Shown here: piece by piece, positions 11,350-22,843 of the stretch
How positions within the stretch are numbered: the first letter of the stretch is position 1
Layout: every line of letters begins with the position of its first letter
Assembly: GCA_030407315.1 (NCBI GenBank)
Contig: JALQPE010000761.1
Span: 1-64,000 of the forward strand
DNA from: Asparagopsis taxiformis
Lineage: Eukaryota > Rhodophyta > Florideophyceae > Bonnemaisoniales > Bonnemaisoniaceae
Length of the DNA: 64,000 bases
Direction: 5' to 3'
The notes under the pieces: generated by a model
Database searches by the model: none
What the model saw: only the letters and a program-made list of their open reading frames with translations
What the model was told of the DNA's origin: nothing
Position numbers and translations under genes: made by a program

Positions 11350-12201
11350 TTACGCACTCTGTTCATGTCGATGTTCTGCAAACGCTACAACTGCAGAACC
11401 AGCGTGGGAAAACCCGGCGAGGAATCCCGTAGCAATCACAGCAGAAACTCTCGTCGCCTCTCGAATTAAACCATCCGTAGAAGCGAGAGCGACAATGAAT
11501 AGAATGAACCATAAAAGTGACATGAGAGCGAACACAATCGCTTCAATAAAATTGGGTAATAATGCTCTCCTTTTGAAATGCTTGAGAGAGTGCAAAGTGA
11601 TGATCACTAATAACACGACAAACATAATGACTCCAAGGGCTATAATCGCCACACACGGTCCACTTTCAAACACTTTGCCTTCCAGGAAATCATTGATATT
11701 CTCCCTATTTTCAACTTTGTCTAGTAGACATAAAGTTCTGGTATCCAGCCCTTCCATATCTGGTATCGAAATTTCAATGTCACCGAGAGTCTCCTCAGAA
11801 ACATAAACGTCATCCGCCGTGATACTCCACATCATCACGCCCCAGAGCAGATCGAAAAAGTAGAGCACGTAGCGTGTGATCTCTAGCGGCGTCCAGTAGG
11901 ATACAGCGCCCTCGGAGCTTGTGGCCTCCTTGGCGACAGGCGACGGTGGCGATGTTTGTGGCGGTTGCTCTGCCGGCGGCGGCGCGGCGTATACCTGCTG
12001 TTGTGGCGGCGGTGTGGCGTATACTGGCGGTGCCGGGGGCGCGGCGTACACTGGTTGCTGCACCGGCGGCGGAACAGCCGCTGGTGCGGCAACTGGAACG
12101 GCTGCCGGCGCGGCAACTGGAGCGGCTGCCGGCGCGGCAACTGGAACGGGTGCGGGTGTGGTCACGACGGGGGGTACGGCCGGGTTATTTGGTTGAGACA
12201 T
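11350..12201 (-). CDS. Four-TM membrane protein with Pro/Ala/Val-rich N-tail (MARVEL-like)
   Basis: 283 aa, single exon, ATG at 12201. Residues 1-95 form a low-complexity cytosolic-type tail made of repeats such as VAAPAA(A/V)PVAAPAA and PxxVYAAPPP. Four hydrophobic helices follow: about 108-127, 183-203 (CVAIIALGVIMFVVLLV), 217-240 (FIEAIVFALMSLLWFILFIV) and 252-275. The loop between TM1 and TM2 has two Cys (LCLL and SGPC) that could form a disulfide, and a basic cluster (KHFKRR) follows TM2. Four helices with one long outer loop resemble MARVEL/tetraspan proteins of vesicle and plasma membranes, but I cannot confirm the family. The tail is encoded by GC-rich near-repeats, so its length may vary. 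A TATA-like box lies about 70 bp upstream. Confidence 0.75.
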   Translation of the reverse strand: MSQPNNPAVPPVVTTPAPVPVAAPAAAPVAAPAAVPVAAPAAVPPPVQQPVYAAPPAPPVYATPPPQQQVYAAPPPAEQPPQTSPPSPVAKEATSSEGAVSYWTPLEITRYVLYFFDLLWGVMMWSITADDVYVSEETLGDIEISIPDMEGLDTRTLCLLDKVENRENINDFLEGKVFESGPCVAIIALGVIMFVVLLVIITLHSLKHFKRRALLPNFIEAIVFALMSLLWFILFIVALASTDGLIREATRVSAVIATGFLAGFSHAGSAVVAFAEHRHEQSA

Positions 12202-12270
12202 TTTGAAGTGGGTTGTGAAACGAGGTGAAGTGGAGTGTGGTTGCGGTGATCGGAATAGACGTGAGTACCG

Positions 12271-12276
12271 GTTTAT
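12271..12276 (-). promoter_or_regulatory. TATA-like box of the four-TM gene
   Basis: TATAAA on the minus strand, 70 bp upstream of the ATG at 12201. Position and sequence fit a core promoter element; the transcription start is unknown. Confidence 0.4.
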
Positions 12277-15200
12277 ATTGCTGTTGCAATGGCGATTTGT
12301 AGATATATGTGTGTGAATTGTCGTACCGAAGGTCGTGTAACGATTCGAAATAGATTCAGTTTGAATGGTTTTTGTTTATAAACGTATGACGATTCGAAGG
12401 TCTTCTTCCCGGCGCCATTACAGCGGCATTGGAGTGTTTTTGGTGTGTTGGTGACATACAGTCGGTGCGTTGTGAGGTCTTGTTGGCTGGTATACACGAT
12501 GATGGGGATCGAGTAATTTCCTTGTTTTTGCGGCGATTGGTCTCGAGGCTCAATGTACAGACTACGTTTCAATCGTTTATTCACTTGTCCCCGGGTGTAA
12601 CGACAGGACTGTTATATGAGCGCTGGCCGTTATACACCTGCACAGGGGACTTCATTCTTGGCGCGACAACGTCGGGTGGATGTGAATTAGTCTGTATAAG
12701 CCGAGAATACCCGTCGATCGCCCTTCGAGTCGCGCTCAGCGCTGCCAGACGGCTGAAGATGAGCGATGCATGATTGTTGTCATTTGGCATATCGATAAGA
12801 CCGCCAAGGGGACCAACAATAAGAAGACTGGTAGTGGAATCCCCAGTCGGGGCACCCACCATCACGCCCCTTATCCGTTGTATTTGGGCCGCAATCCGCT
12901 GCATGGACAGGTTGTCGGCTACTTATGCCATTTCAAAGATTGTACTGTATGCCCAACAAACATCGAGTCAAATTTTGAATTCAAAGGTGAATTACAGAAC
13001 GTCAAGCCGGACTGTAATGCACCATCCATAAAGCATCACGTCAAGGAAAAGCAACCCAATTATAATGTGGAAAAAAAAATTAACATGTAAGCGGCATGGT
13101 AGGATACGCAATCAAATCCAGCAATGCAACGGTGGTCGTTTTCTCACCAAACCTGTGTTGACCAAAAAGCAGTAGTTGCTCACCTCTCGCCGCTCACGCG
13201 CACCCCTCTCACCAGCGATCTCCAGCAATGAACGCGCTTCATGCGCACGTAGCCAAGGCGCATGCCTCCAACATCGAACAAAGCTGTGCTGCCGAATTGC
13301 GCGTGCCAACACTCGCTATCATCATTCGACTGGCTCGAGAGCGTGTAGGACAAGTAGACAAAATCCATAGTATATCGACAAACTCTTCAAAAACACGCAT
13401 GCATTCGTTGTCCATGCCCTCCTCTCGTTATTTTTTCCTCCGAGGACCAAGTAGACACTGTTCATATCCTCGCGTGAAATGGCGCGCGTACAACACTGCG
13501 GAGCCCAGCGCGGTGCAGCGCAGTCCACTGCAGTCCAGTCCAGGTCAGTCCAATCCAGCTGAACCAAACTGAACTGAAGTGAACTGAACCGAGCAATCCT
13601 GAATGCAGCACGTGAGAGAGTGTAGCACAGAACAGCTGACTGTTATTTATCTTCCACCATGTAAACACCTACACTTTCGTCAGTTTTATATCGTATAAAC
13701 ATTGCATCCAGTGCAATGGGCAGTTTGCGACACGATGCCAAGCAGAGCAATGTGAATTTCGTGCTTGTTTCACAGATACGTGCGGCATGTAACCGCATGC
13801 ACGGCAGATGTACTCGATAGAGCAATCAATTATCAGTCCAATCTCCCTGAATACCTGTAGAAAAGCGGCATGCATGCAGTCCTCGACAGACGCACATGGC
13901 ACCACACACCAGCAGCGGGCGCAAGTGGCGCGCAAGCACGCAAAGCGCGCTTGCAGCCGGCAGATATGCAGCTGTGACACGAGGGGTGTGGTGCGGTGCA
14001 TGCGGAGCACGTGTGAAAACGGGCACGTAAGGGAGTAAAGACGTGTGCTAAGAATAATTTTCAAGGGGAACGTAGCTTGCGTAGGAATTGGCCAAGACGA
14101 TAGTATGTGCGTTATGGGCATGGACGGGAGGTTTTTCATGGTTGCATTCCACTCATTGTATCTCGCGCGTGCGTTGGTTGATGCTTGTTTTGTCCGACGT
14201 GTCCGTACGTGACGGTTTTGAACCCTGCTTGTGCGTGATGTGATTTATTGACGCCCATGTCGACGATTGGTTGGTTGGTTGCTGTGCTTGTTTGCTGAGC
14301 TGGCTGGCTACTTTCAGGCATCGTTACAAAGGGGTATGAGTGGTATATATGGTTGTGGTTCCACATTTGGGTGCTTCTACGACAGTTGCGGCGGCCGGTC
14401 CATGAGTGGGTGGGTGCTGGTGAGATCTGAGGATGTGGGGCGTGTGTATGTCGGTGACATAAATGATGCACAGTGCAGACACGTGCGCGCATGTGCAGAT
14501 GGGGACTGACGAGCTTCTGTAACCCTGGCGGCGGCGGCGGCGGTGGGGGTGGGGGCATGTGCGATGGACAATTCACATGGTTGAAGCAAAGCGGAAATGG
14601 AAGCGTGACAGGGAACGACGGAAATGTTCCACCGGAATGGATGGATTTGTATGCGCGATTCTAAGAATAAAAGGTTGTTGTGCATGTGTACGTTGCACGT
14701 GCTGACGCAATAGATATCATGGAGGATATGGACGGGTCGCGGTGTCTGGCAGACAGCGGGGAGAGCGGAAGGTAGGAAGGAGGGAATTATTTGCGCCAGT
14801 GGGAGGCGGGGAGACGCGATGGAAGGATTGGAAAGCGGATGTAAGTGTGTGATAGCAGTGCCAGTGCCAGTGAGTAACGTCGCAAGCGGAAGAAGGGAGG
14901 CGATGATCTACGGTCGCATCGACCAGACTGTCATCGATAAACTCGAGCGGTGGGGTGTTGGTTAGCTCAGACGCCAGCAATGGGGGGAGAAAAAACAAAA
15001 ATAAAAAATTGGCTGTTTCCAAGTGGCATGTGATATGTACAGTAGCGACCCGTCATGCCGCATCCGCGTCATCCAGGCATCGTTATGGCCGGGCGGTCGG
15101 TGTGACGTATGGCGTATTTTTAGAGATTGCGTAACGGGCCAACCGCCAACGAGTACAATTGATTGCGTCATGCGCGAATATGGCGCCGTTGGTTGGACGC

Positions 15201-15908
15201 CGCTCTCGCGTGTTTGGAAAGCGGCGTCGACACTCGCGAGCGATAGTGTACGGCGCTGCGCTGTGCTGTACTGCGCCTTGCGTTTTTGCCTGGAAAGGTG
15301 ACGCATCGTGCCATGACATGTGCAGTCAAGCGCGCGCCTTATTCCTCCCGTTTTTGATTGCTTGCTCTCGACTGCAGACGCGTGTTCCACGCCATCGACA
15401 CTGCTCATTGGTCGTGCACACGCATCACCTCGTCGCTTTCTTTGTCATCGACTCTCCACTGACTCTTGTCGATGCAATTTGTAGAAAGTAATGCGGGTGA
15501 CGTCATGTGTGCCGTCCAGACCTACTGCCTGTGCGCGCTCCCACTCGTGCCATCGCGGAGACACACTTGCCAAGGACCGTCTTCTCAGACCGGGTGACTG
15601 ACTTATGGAAGGTAAATAATAAAGTTGAGGTGTAAATGCAGGCGTTATGCAGCACTGCACACACACACACACAGTTACATCAGCTTTCCAATTAGTTACG
15701 TCACACCTGCGCAATGGAACGGCGCAATTGCATTCCATTCACACCATTGATAAAGATCCAGGGGACCGTACACGCACACAGCAATGTAAACCAAAAACGC
15801 GCACCACACACCAGCAACCCTCTCCAACCTCTCTCCAACCATCACCTCTTTCCAAACGCACTAGTCTCTCATCGCGCCACACCGCTCTCCACCTCGACCG
15901 ACACGCTC
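12277..15908. other. Intergenic, no supported gene
   Basis: Long spacer with simple-sequence features: GGC/GGT and poly-G runs at 14526-14556, a CA/TG run at 15658-15671, and the CAGTCCA-type repeats around 13510-13560 that recur at 19705-19730. ORFs of 60-150 codons overlap on several frames without domain content and are not reported as genes. Confidence 0.45.
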
Positions 15909-15914
15909 TTTAAA
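15909..15914 (+). promoter_or_regulatory. TTTAAA box upstream of zinc-finger gene 1
   Basis: TTTAAA 121 bp before the preferred ATG (16030), in a GC-rich context. The sulfotransferase gene has an equivalent TTTAAA about 100 bp before its ATG. Confidence 0.3.
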
Positions 15915-16029
15915 ACCCGCGACCGGCGCGTCGTCGCTGCGATGCGCCACCGCCGTACACGCGCCATCTGCAATGCGGAGCATCCAACCACGCGCGCCAT
16001 TTGCCTCCAGCCACACCCCGTCGCCCGCA

Positions 16030-16981
16030 ATGGTCTGGACGAGCAGTTCGTCCAGCTCGCGCAGCGCCGCCGAGCGCACCTCGTCCTCTCCATCCGCGAC
16101 GCATCGCTCTCCGCGCGGCGCAAGCTCGCGCGGAAGCGCGTCTTCTCGCAGCGGGAGCGACCGTGAGCGCGCGCGCGCGCCCGCGTCGCGCGGCGCAAGC
16201 TCGCTCGGATACTGGGACGTTGTGCTGGGCTCGGATGCGGAGACGGCGACACAAGCGTCGGCGACGTCGACGGGACGATCGCAGACCAAGTTGTTCTCCA
16301 AGGCGATTCCGCGTTATTGCGCGATATGTCAAGTGACGTATACGAGTCTGCGTGCGTTTGATGAGCATTTGAGTGGCTGCGCGGCGGAGGATAAGAAGAC
16401 GTATGTTTGCGAGCATTGTGGATTGTCGTTTCGTAAGAGCAGTAATATGACCAAGCATATTCGTACGGTGCATCTTGGTGAGAAGAATTATCGCTGCACC
16501 GAGGCGGGTTGTGGACGGTTGTTTGGTCAGAAATCCAACCTATCGAGCCATGTACGCGCGGTGCATCAACGGGAGAAACCGTTCCAATGCCCGCGGATGA
16601 ATTGTTCGCGCAGCTTTTCGCAGAAGAGCGGACTGCGCGCGCATGTGAAGACGGTGCATGAGGGGCAGCGACCGCATGTGTGCGAATGTGGCGCGTCGTT
16701 TGGACAGAGCGGAGATGTGAGTTGAGTGAGTGAGTGATTGATTGATTGGATGGGATGTGTTGTGTACTGACTGTGTTTATGTTGTTGTTATGGTTGTTTT
16801 GTGATAGTTGAACCGTCATGTACGGATGGTTCATGAGAAGATTCGACCGTTTGAATGCCCGATCTGTCCGCAACTGGCGTTTGGGCGCAAGTCTGTGCTG
16901 CAGAGACATATGCAACTACATCGATCGGGTTCGTCTGCGTCGGATCGATACTCGCCGAGCTCGGACGAGAAACACAAGTGA
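16030..16981 (+). CDS. C2H2 zinc-finger transcription factor, paralog 1
   Basis: Two exons: 16030-16716 and 16808-16981. The intron 16717-16807 (91 bp, GAT|GTGAGT...GATAG|TTG) splits finger 5, and splicing restores the finger. The start at 16030 is chosen because the sequence from there (MVWT then a Ser run) matches the start of the paralog at 21982; an upstream in-frame ATG at 15973 exists. Order: Ser/Arg-rich disordered N-tail; a conserved SLGYWDVVL box shared with the paralog; then six fingers, the first C2HC-like (CAICQ...H-x4-C) and five C2H2 fingers with TGEK-like linkers (LGEKNY, REKPF, GQRPH, KIRPF). The protein should bind DNA in the nucleus; the target is unknown. GC-rich codon use in exon 1 differs from the AT-richer paralog. 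Confidence 0.88.
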
Positions 16982-18045
16982 GAAGGGATGGAAGGGGTGT
17001 GGACTAATCGTGTGACAGGACAAGTGTCATGCGGCATGAATTGAGATGTACATGATTGATTATGTGGCTGTCGGATAGTTGTTGTTGTTTGAATAGTGTT
17101 CAAGGTGGTAAACAACGGCTATAGCGCAAGTGTATTGACAAGAACTGGACGCTTTTGATAGTGGTCATGATGATACGCGCAGTGCATCCATGCATCCAAG
17201 GACGGGTGGGGCACATGGGTTGGTGGACGGGAAGAGGAGGGGTGATTGAGAAAAATAGGGCGCGGACAGATGTGCTGTGGGCGTACTAGAGATGTATGCC
17301 AACTAGAGGAAACTGGAAAACGACACGAGTTTGCGGTGACTCATCTGTTGGTCGAATGGATGCAGTTGAATCGGGCATGATCGTCGTCCGACAGCGGTGG
17401 CGGAGGAGGCAGTGGCAGTGGGTTTCATCTCGGCGGGCGAGTGCGACAGCCAGTGGTGGTGGCGGTAGCGGTAGCGATTGGACCAAATCGAGCGGTACTG
17501 CACTGCACTGCACTGCACTGCGTCAGTCGGTTGCGTCAGTAGCAATTATTTCAAAAATCAGCCACATTTCAAACAAAATATTGCGAGATACCTGCAAGCA
17601 TTGTTGATACAGTTTGCTGGTCTCGCGATCCATCTGCAACGCTTGCAACGCTTGCATGGAGCACAGCGCGTCGCGTTGCTTCCCCAACAGTCAACGGCGC
17701 CACAATCGGACAAGTGTCCATCCCTCCTTACAGTATCGACACGCAGTGTCAATACGTATCGTACGCAGAAAAAGTCGATGCGGCATTAATGGATCATCAG
17801 CAACGAGCCATCACTGCAAGTCACTGCCTGTTCATCCGCCCATCGATACCATATGCATCCACACGCGCAGCCACCATTATACGCTTCGACGACTCATACC
17901 GCCCGCACGCGCCGCATATACTCGCGGCCACAAGGCCGAGCATTTAAACCGATCAATCACAACTAACCGGGCCAGTACCCAACCGCACACGCCCGACCAC
18001 GTGTAACCCTTGCACCCCGACCCTTCCCCACCGCACCGCACCGCC
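16982..18045. other. Intergenic spacer
   Basis: No coding evidence. It contains a CACTG run (17499-17520), a CGCTTGCAA duplication at 17639-17657, and a TTTAAA at 17943-17948, about 100 bp before the sulfotransferase ATG, which could be its core promoter. Confidence 0.4.
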
Positions 18046-19104
18046 ATGTTAAAACGCACCAGCACAACATCCGTATGCGCATCCGTTGCGCAACGCCCGC
18101 CACCCGCGCCCGCAATCATGGGCGCCACCAGTTGCAAGCCGTCGTCCTCGCGGACGCGACTGGTGCATTACGTCGTACTGAGTCTTGCCACCGTGCTGAT
18201 CCACATGCATGTGGCGTATCGCACGCCGTCGCGCGCGCTATCCGCGGTGCAATTGACCAATATGCCGTACAGTTCGGTGCCGACCTTTGCGTCCTTCGCG
18301 GCGCCGACGATCTGCGACGCCGGCATGATCCCGGTCGGCGTGCCGCCGCGCTGTCGCCGCGCGTTGGATGTGGTCGCGCGTCAGGGCGTGTATGTGGGCG
18401 GTGTGTATCCGCGTGTGCATTTGTATTGCAACGTGCCCAAGACGGGCTGCACGTATCATATGGCGATTGTGCGGCGTGCAAATGGTTCGCGTGATTATGA
18501 AAAACAGCCGCATTTGGACAAGGCGACGCTCGCGCTCGATGCGTTGGATGATGTGCAGATTGCGCGCATTGTGACCGATGCGCGTGTGCCCAAGTATATG
18601 GTGGTGAGGAATCCGATTATGCGCACGTTGTCGGCGTATATTAGTAAGATGCAGAGGAAGAAGAAGAATCCTTTGGACTTTTCGGCGCGCGAGTTTCGCA
18701 AATGGATCAGGGTGGAGTTTGCGGATATGAGCGCGAGCGGGTTGGAGAGGATGAATTCGCATTGGCGACCGCAGGTGGACGGGTGTGGGCTGCGGAAAGA
18801 GTCGGGTTTGGGGCAGTATTTTAGACAGTTTAGATTTGAACAGCCGAGGGGGTATGTCGACTATTTAGAGGCCAATTTGATGGAATTGGTGCGCGACGGC
18901 TGGGATGGCGCGCGTAATTTGTCGTTTAGAGAGTTTGTGCTGTCGCCGCACGATCGAACTGGCGGTACTGAGAGATGGTTTTCATACTTTTTCGATGTGG
19001 AGACGTTTGATTTTCTCGCCGACCGTCTCCGAGACGATATCACAATGTTGGGCTATCAGCAGCAAGTGAACGGGTTGAGAGAATTGTTGATCGCGGGCGC
19101 TTGA
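18046..19104 (+). CDS. Golgi carbohydrate sulfotransferase (Sulfotransfer_2 / HNK-1 type)
   Basis: 352 aa, no intron, ATG at 18046 (the frame is open 12 codons further upstream without ATG). A short basic N-tail and one hydrophobic segment (about residues 43-61, LVHYVVLSLATVLIHMHVAY) fit a type II Golgi membrane protein. The catalytic part has the PAPS-binding 5'-phosphosulfate loop (CNVPKTGCTYH, about residue 128) and the 3'-phosphate motif (VVRNPIMRTLSAYISKM, about residue 186). In this family these bind the sulfate donor PAPS, which is used to sulfate a sugar hydroxyl. In a red alga the acceptor could be a sulfated galactan, but that is an inference. Length is typical of the family. It sits between the two paralogous zinc-finger genes on the same strand. 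Confidence 0.85.
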   Translation: MLKRTSTTSVCASVAQRPPPAPAIMGATSCKPSSSRTRLVHYVVLSLATVLIHMHVAYRTPSRALSAVQLTNMPYSSVPTFASFAAPTICDAGMIPVGVPPRCRRALDVVARQGVYVGGVYPRVHLYCNVPKTGCTYHMAIVRRANGSRDYEKQPHLDKATLALDALDDVQIARIVTDARVPKYMVVRNPIMRTLSAYISKMQRKKKNPLDFSAREFRKWIRVEFADMSASGLERMNSHWRPQVDGCGLRKESGLGQYFRQFRFEQPRGYVDYLEANLMELVRDGWDGARNLSFREFVLSPHDRTGGTERWFSYFFDVETFDFLADRLRDDITMLGYQQQVNGLRELLIAGA

Positions 19105-21981
19105 GCGCTGACATTATTTGCATGTTTACACTGTAAAGCAGCGCACGTCTGTCCCATATCGTTGGGACACAAGTGTCAGGCACTGCGAGCGAGCGAGCGC
19201 GCGCGCGCACACACACAACTCAGGCTCGCGGCATGCACGACCCGCCATTTCTACGTCGTCGCCATCGTCAATAGCATCCATTCCACACCCATGAATTATC
19301 TTCCGTAAAACGGCCTAGCGAAACGAAACACACTGTCATGTACTGTCAATGGCGCAATCCCAACGTAACGGTCGTTGCTACCAATCATATATCGCATCTC
19401 CGACAAGCTGCCATTGCTTGCGCGTGTTTTCATCGCCGCCGTAACCGTCGACGCCATGTCATGGCCGCTCTGCGATGAGATGCGATCGATGGATGGTTGC
19501 ATGCATGCATAGAGGAGGATGTAATTGTGGCATGTAATTTTGCTGCCAGGAATTACATCGTCGAGAAGGTAGTGATGTATCGCTCTGCGTTTCAATTGTT
19601 GCCATTCGCTGACGACTCTTGCCGAGATTTCTACCTCCCTTTCATCAGCCGTGTCAAAGTATTGATTTGCGAGTCGCCATCGCACGCATGTATGCATCGC
19701 GTCCAGTCCAGTCCAGTTCAGTTCAGTCTGTGCCGCACCGCAGTGCTCGCGTATGTTCGAAACCGCATCAATGCATCGATTCCCGATTCTTTTTCATACT
19801 ATGACATGACGGTATTTCGCCGCGATGACAAGCAACATCACGCCGTCGCAAGGCAGCCGGCCAGCCGTCCGCCCGCCCGCCCGCCCGCGCCCGCGAGCAC
19901 GTCCGTCTCAAAGCGCGTCGCTTGTTTGACATGGCGTCGGTTGGATGGCATCATCAGGAGGCGCGGAGCACAACACAACACAACAAAACAATCGCTGTTT
20001 GTTGCGCATCATTGACAGTTTGCGTGTCTCGCAACACTCGGCCGGTTTCCATGACGATGAGCTGATGATACTACGTATGTATTGAGTGCGTACACGTGGA
20101 AACGATTGTAAATCAGCGCTTTTCTCCACTCAATTGTGCTCATTGGACGTTCCTTGACATCGATGGATGGATGGATGGATTGCTCCAAAACGCCACTTTG
20201 TTGAGTGTTGTTCGCCGCGCTCGTCAACCTCGACCGGCGTAAAGTGACGTCCGCCCTCGTTGCACTCCAGTAACTGTCACTGCACGCAACGCCTCCATCC
20301 CTTCAATGTATATACTTTCGACATGGCGCTGATTTTGCAGCGTGCGAGCAGCACCGGTGACATGATCGACCCATCTGTTATTGGTACGTTTTGTGTAAAT
20401 ACTACACAGTCCAGCTCCATTACATTTGGCGTTCAGACGTTGACGTCACTGTCATTATCATACGCTGCGCGTCGCGTCTGCCAACCAAATCCACTTTGCC
20501 TCCCATCCTATCGCACCGCGTCAACATCCGTGGTGGCAATTGCGTACGACCGCACGCCCAAATCCACTCGTCAACATACATAAATACGTTCACCATCCAT
20601 CGCGCGATAGCCCACTGGCCATCGCTTACAAATATTCCCCGAGACCCTATGACGTGGCGCTTAATAAATCCAAGGTGGTCGTACCCTTCAACTCACTGCT
20701 TGTTGCTTTTTTCACCCGGTCATCATGCGCTGTACCAACACTTGCTTGATTGGTCCGCTTACGCACGCCCGCAGTTTCCATCGTCGTCACCGTCGCCTCG
20801 CCTCGCCTCGCTCACACTTCCGTCTAGTGCACCGAGCGACCATCCTGTCATATATACATTACGACTGAATTGTGCGCAAGGTGTAATTATTTGTAACCTC
20901 TACTCATGCGCCATTCTCCACCGATCAAATGTAATGAACGAAGTGGACTTCGTTGCGTGCTCCAGATTGTCTTTAGACTCCTTCTCCAAGCATCCAATCT
21001 ATCGTTTCGATTAGCATGTGACAGGACTCCCAGCGCTTGTCGCCCGTGGACGCAATCAAACTCAACACACCTTTTAATTAATACGTAGCATTCCACACAG
21101 ATGGCTGCCTGCGAGGGGCAGTCTTTGTTGTAGCTCAACAGGCCTCCCAACTTGTAATATCGCTCTGACGTCACACACACTCCCTTTTCTTCCATATTGT
21201 GAACGTTACCGTGCACCTTCTGCAGTCCAGTCCGTTCGGTTATTAAGTATCCCACCCTCGCATTTACAGACCGCGATGCCCGCCCGCCCGCCCGCCAATC
21301 TCGTTCTTCTTCAGTGCGTGGAGGGCAGCGCACACTGCAACATCAGCTCCTCCCCGCCGTGCCCACTTTGATCTCAACTTGACAACATCTTACACACGAT
21401 AATGTGATCCTATGATGTATTCCTCCGAGAAATCGCACCATCCCATCCACCCTTCTTCTCCCCGGAATTCAGCGCCCACCCATTAACATACGTCATAGTA
21501 TATTCCCAACGTACACCTTGCTGTCTTGGACGTCTCAACATATGGACAGAAACCAAACTAGACTAAACGAAACTGAACTGAAACATCCAACTACCGTAAT
21601 GAAATCTCTCAGGTCCTACAACACTGTCACCATTCATTCAAGGTCCTTTTTGGATGCATGCAACTCACACAGCCACCAATGATCTATCACGAGATAGAGT
21701 CGAACTTCCGCTCCACGCTCGTCAATTTCCACTGATCAAACGCGACCAAACCTAACCAGATCCGAAACAATTCGTCGGGACAGACCAGGACAGAACACCA
21801 CGCCAGCACACAACAGCACAGCACATTGCACCTGCCACATTTATAGAATACGATACGTCGCTCCGCTCCGCTCCACCGCCGCACCCGACTCTGCACCACC
21901 ACCACCACCACCAGCACTACTACTACCATCTATCATCATCGTCACTAGCACTACCACTATCACTCCTGTCATCCATCAATC
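19105..21981. other. Intergenic, 2.9 kb, no supported gene
   Basis: Contains simple repeats: GCGCGC/CACACA at 19192-19217, GCCCGCCC runs at 19865-19890 and again at 21279-21295, and GATG repeats at 20161-20181. A TTATAGAATA at 21841, 140 bp before the ATG of zinc-finger gene 2, may be its TATA-type element. The ORFs here have no domain content. Confidence 0.4.
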
Positions 21982-22843
21982 ATGGGTCCCATAGCCTCGT
22001 CAAGCTCATCCTCCAAAAGTAACAACGGCAGCAGTCGCAAACCTGAACGCTCCGACAAGACTTCCAAACGACGCGAAACCAATTCGCTCGGCTACTGGGA
22101 CGTTGTGCTCGACTCGAACAAGACACATCGACAATCCGATGCGTCCAACACGCCGCGACCTGCCGCATCGCAGGCGCGCTCATTCTCCAAGGCTATTCCG
22201 CGTTACTGCAGCATTTGTCAAGTGACCTATACCAGTTTACGCGCCTTTGATGAACATCTCAATCAATGCGCATCGGAGAACAAGAAGACCTATTCATGCC
22301 AACACTGTGGACTGTCGTTCAGAAAAAGCAGCAATCTAACCAAGCATGTGCGAACCGTCCATCTCGGTGAGAAAAATTACGCATGCACAGAGCCGGGATG
22401 CGGACGCATGTTTGGTCAGAAATCCAATCTATCCAGTCATATTCGCGCCGTACACCAACGGGAGAAACCGTTCGAGTGTCCGGAGAGTGGATGCAATCGC
22501 AGTTTTTCGCAGAAGAGCGGGCTCAAGGCACACATCAAGATGGTGCACGAAGGACAACGACCGCATGTTTGCGAGTGTGGAGCGTCGTTTGGTCAGAATG
22601 GTGATGTATGTGTTGCCCAATTCATTCAACTCGGAAATTTATACGTAATTGATCACTAACTTTGGATTTTGTCGCGTGGATACATCAACACAGTTGAACA
22701 GGCACATTCGAGTTGTACATGGCAAGAGCCGTCTTTTTGAATGCCCACTCTGTCCGGGCACTTCGTTCTCAAGCAAAGCGCTGCTACAAAGACATATGCT
22801 CACACATGGATCCAGCTCTTCTCAACGTATGAATATCGACTAG
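21982..22843 (+). CDS. C2H2 zinc-finger transcription factor, paralog 2
   Basis: Two exons: 21982-22605 and 22694-22843. The intron 22606-22693 (88 bp, GAT|GTATGT...ACACAG|TTG) lies at exactly the same codon boundary as in the paralog at 16030. The product is 257 aa: Ser-rich start, the shared NSLGYWDVVL box (about residues 35-44), a C2HC-like first finger (CSICQ...), then five C2H2 fingers; the last is CPLCPG...H-x3-H near the C-terminus. Fingers 1-5 are nearly identical to the paralog, while the N-tail and last finger differ. A recent segmental duplication is likely. It should be a nuclear DNA-binding protein with a similar target, as the recognition helices (e.g. QKSNLSSH, QKSGLxAH) are conserved. 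Confidence 0.9.

Noticed and set aside
11919..12228. Gly/Arg-rich plus-strand ORFs opposite the four-TM gene
   Set aside because: Antisense of the Pro/Ala/Val repeat; no independent evidence.
14509..14664. Short ORF with a glycine run
   Set aside because: Created by a GGC/GGT microsatellite; no conserved flanks.
15861..16915. Minus-strand ORFs of 146-348 codons opposite zinc-finger gene 1
   Set aside because: They are antisense shadows of GC-rich finger codons; the plus strand has clear finger motifs and a conserved intron.
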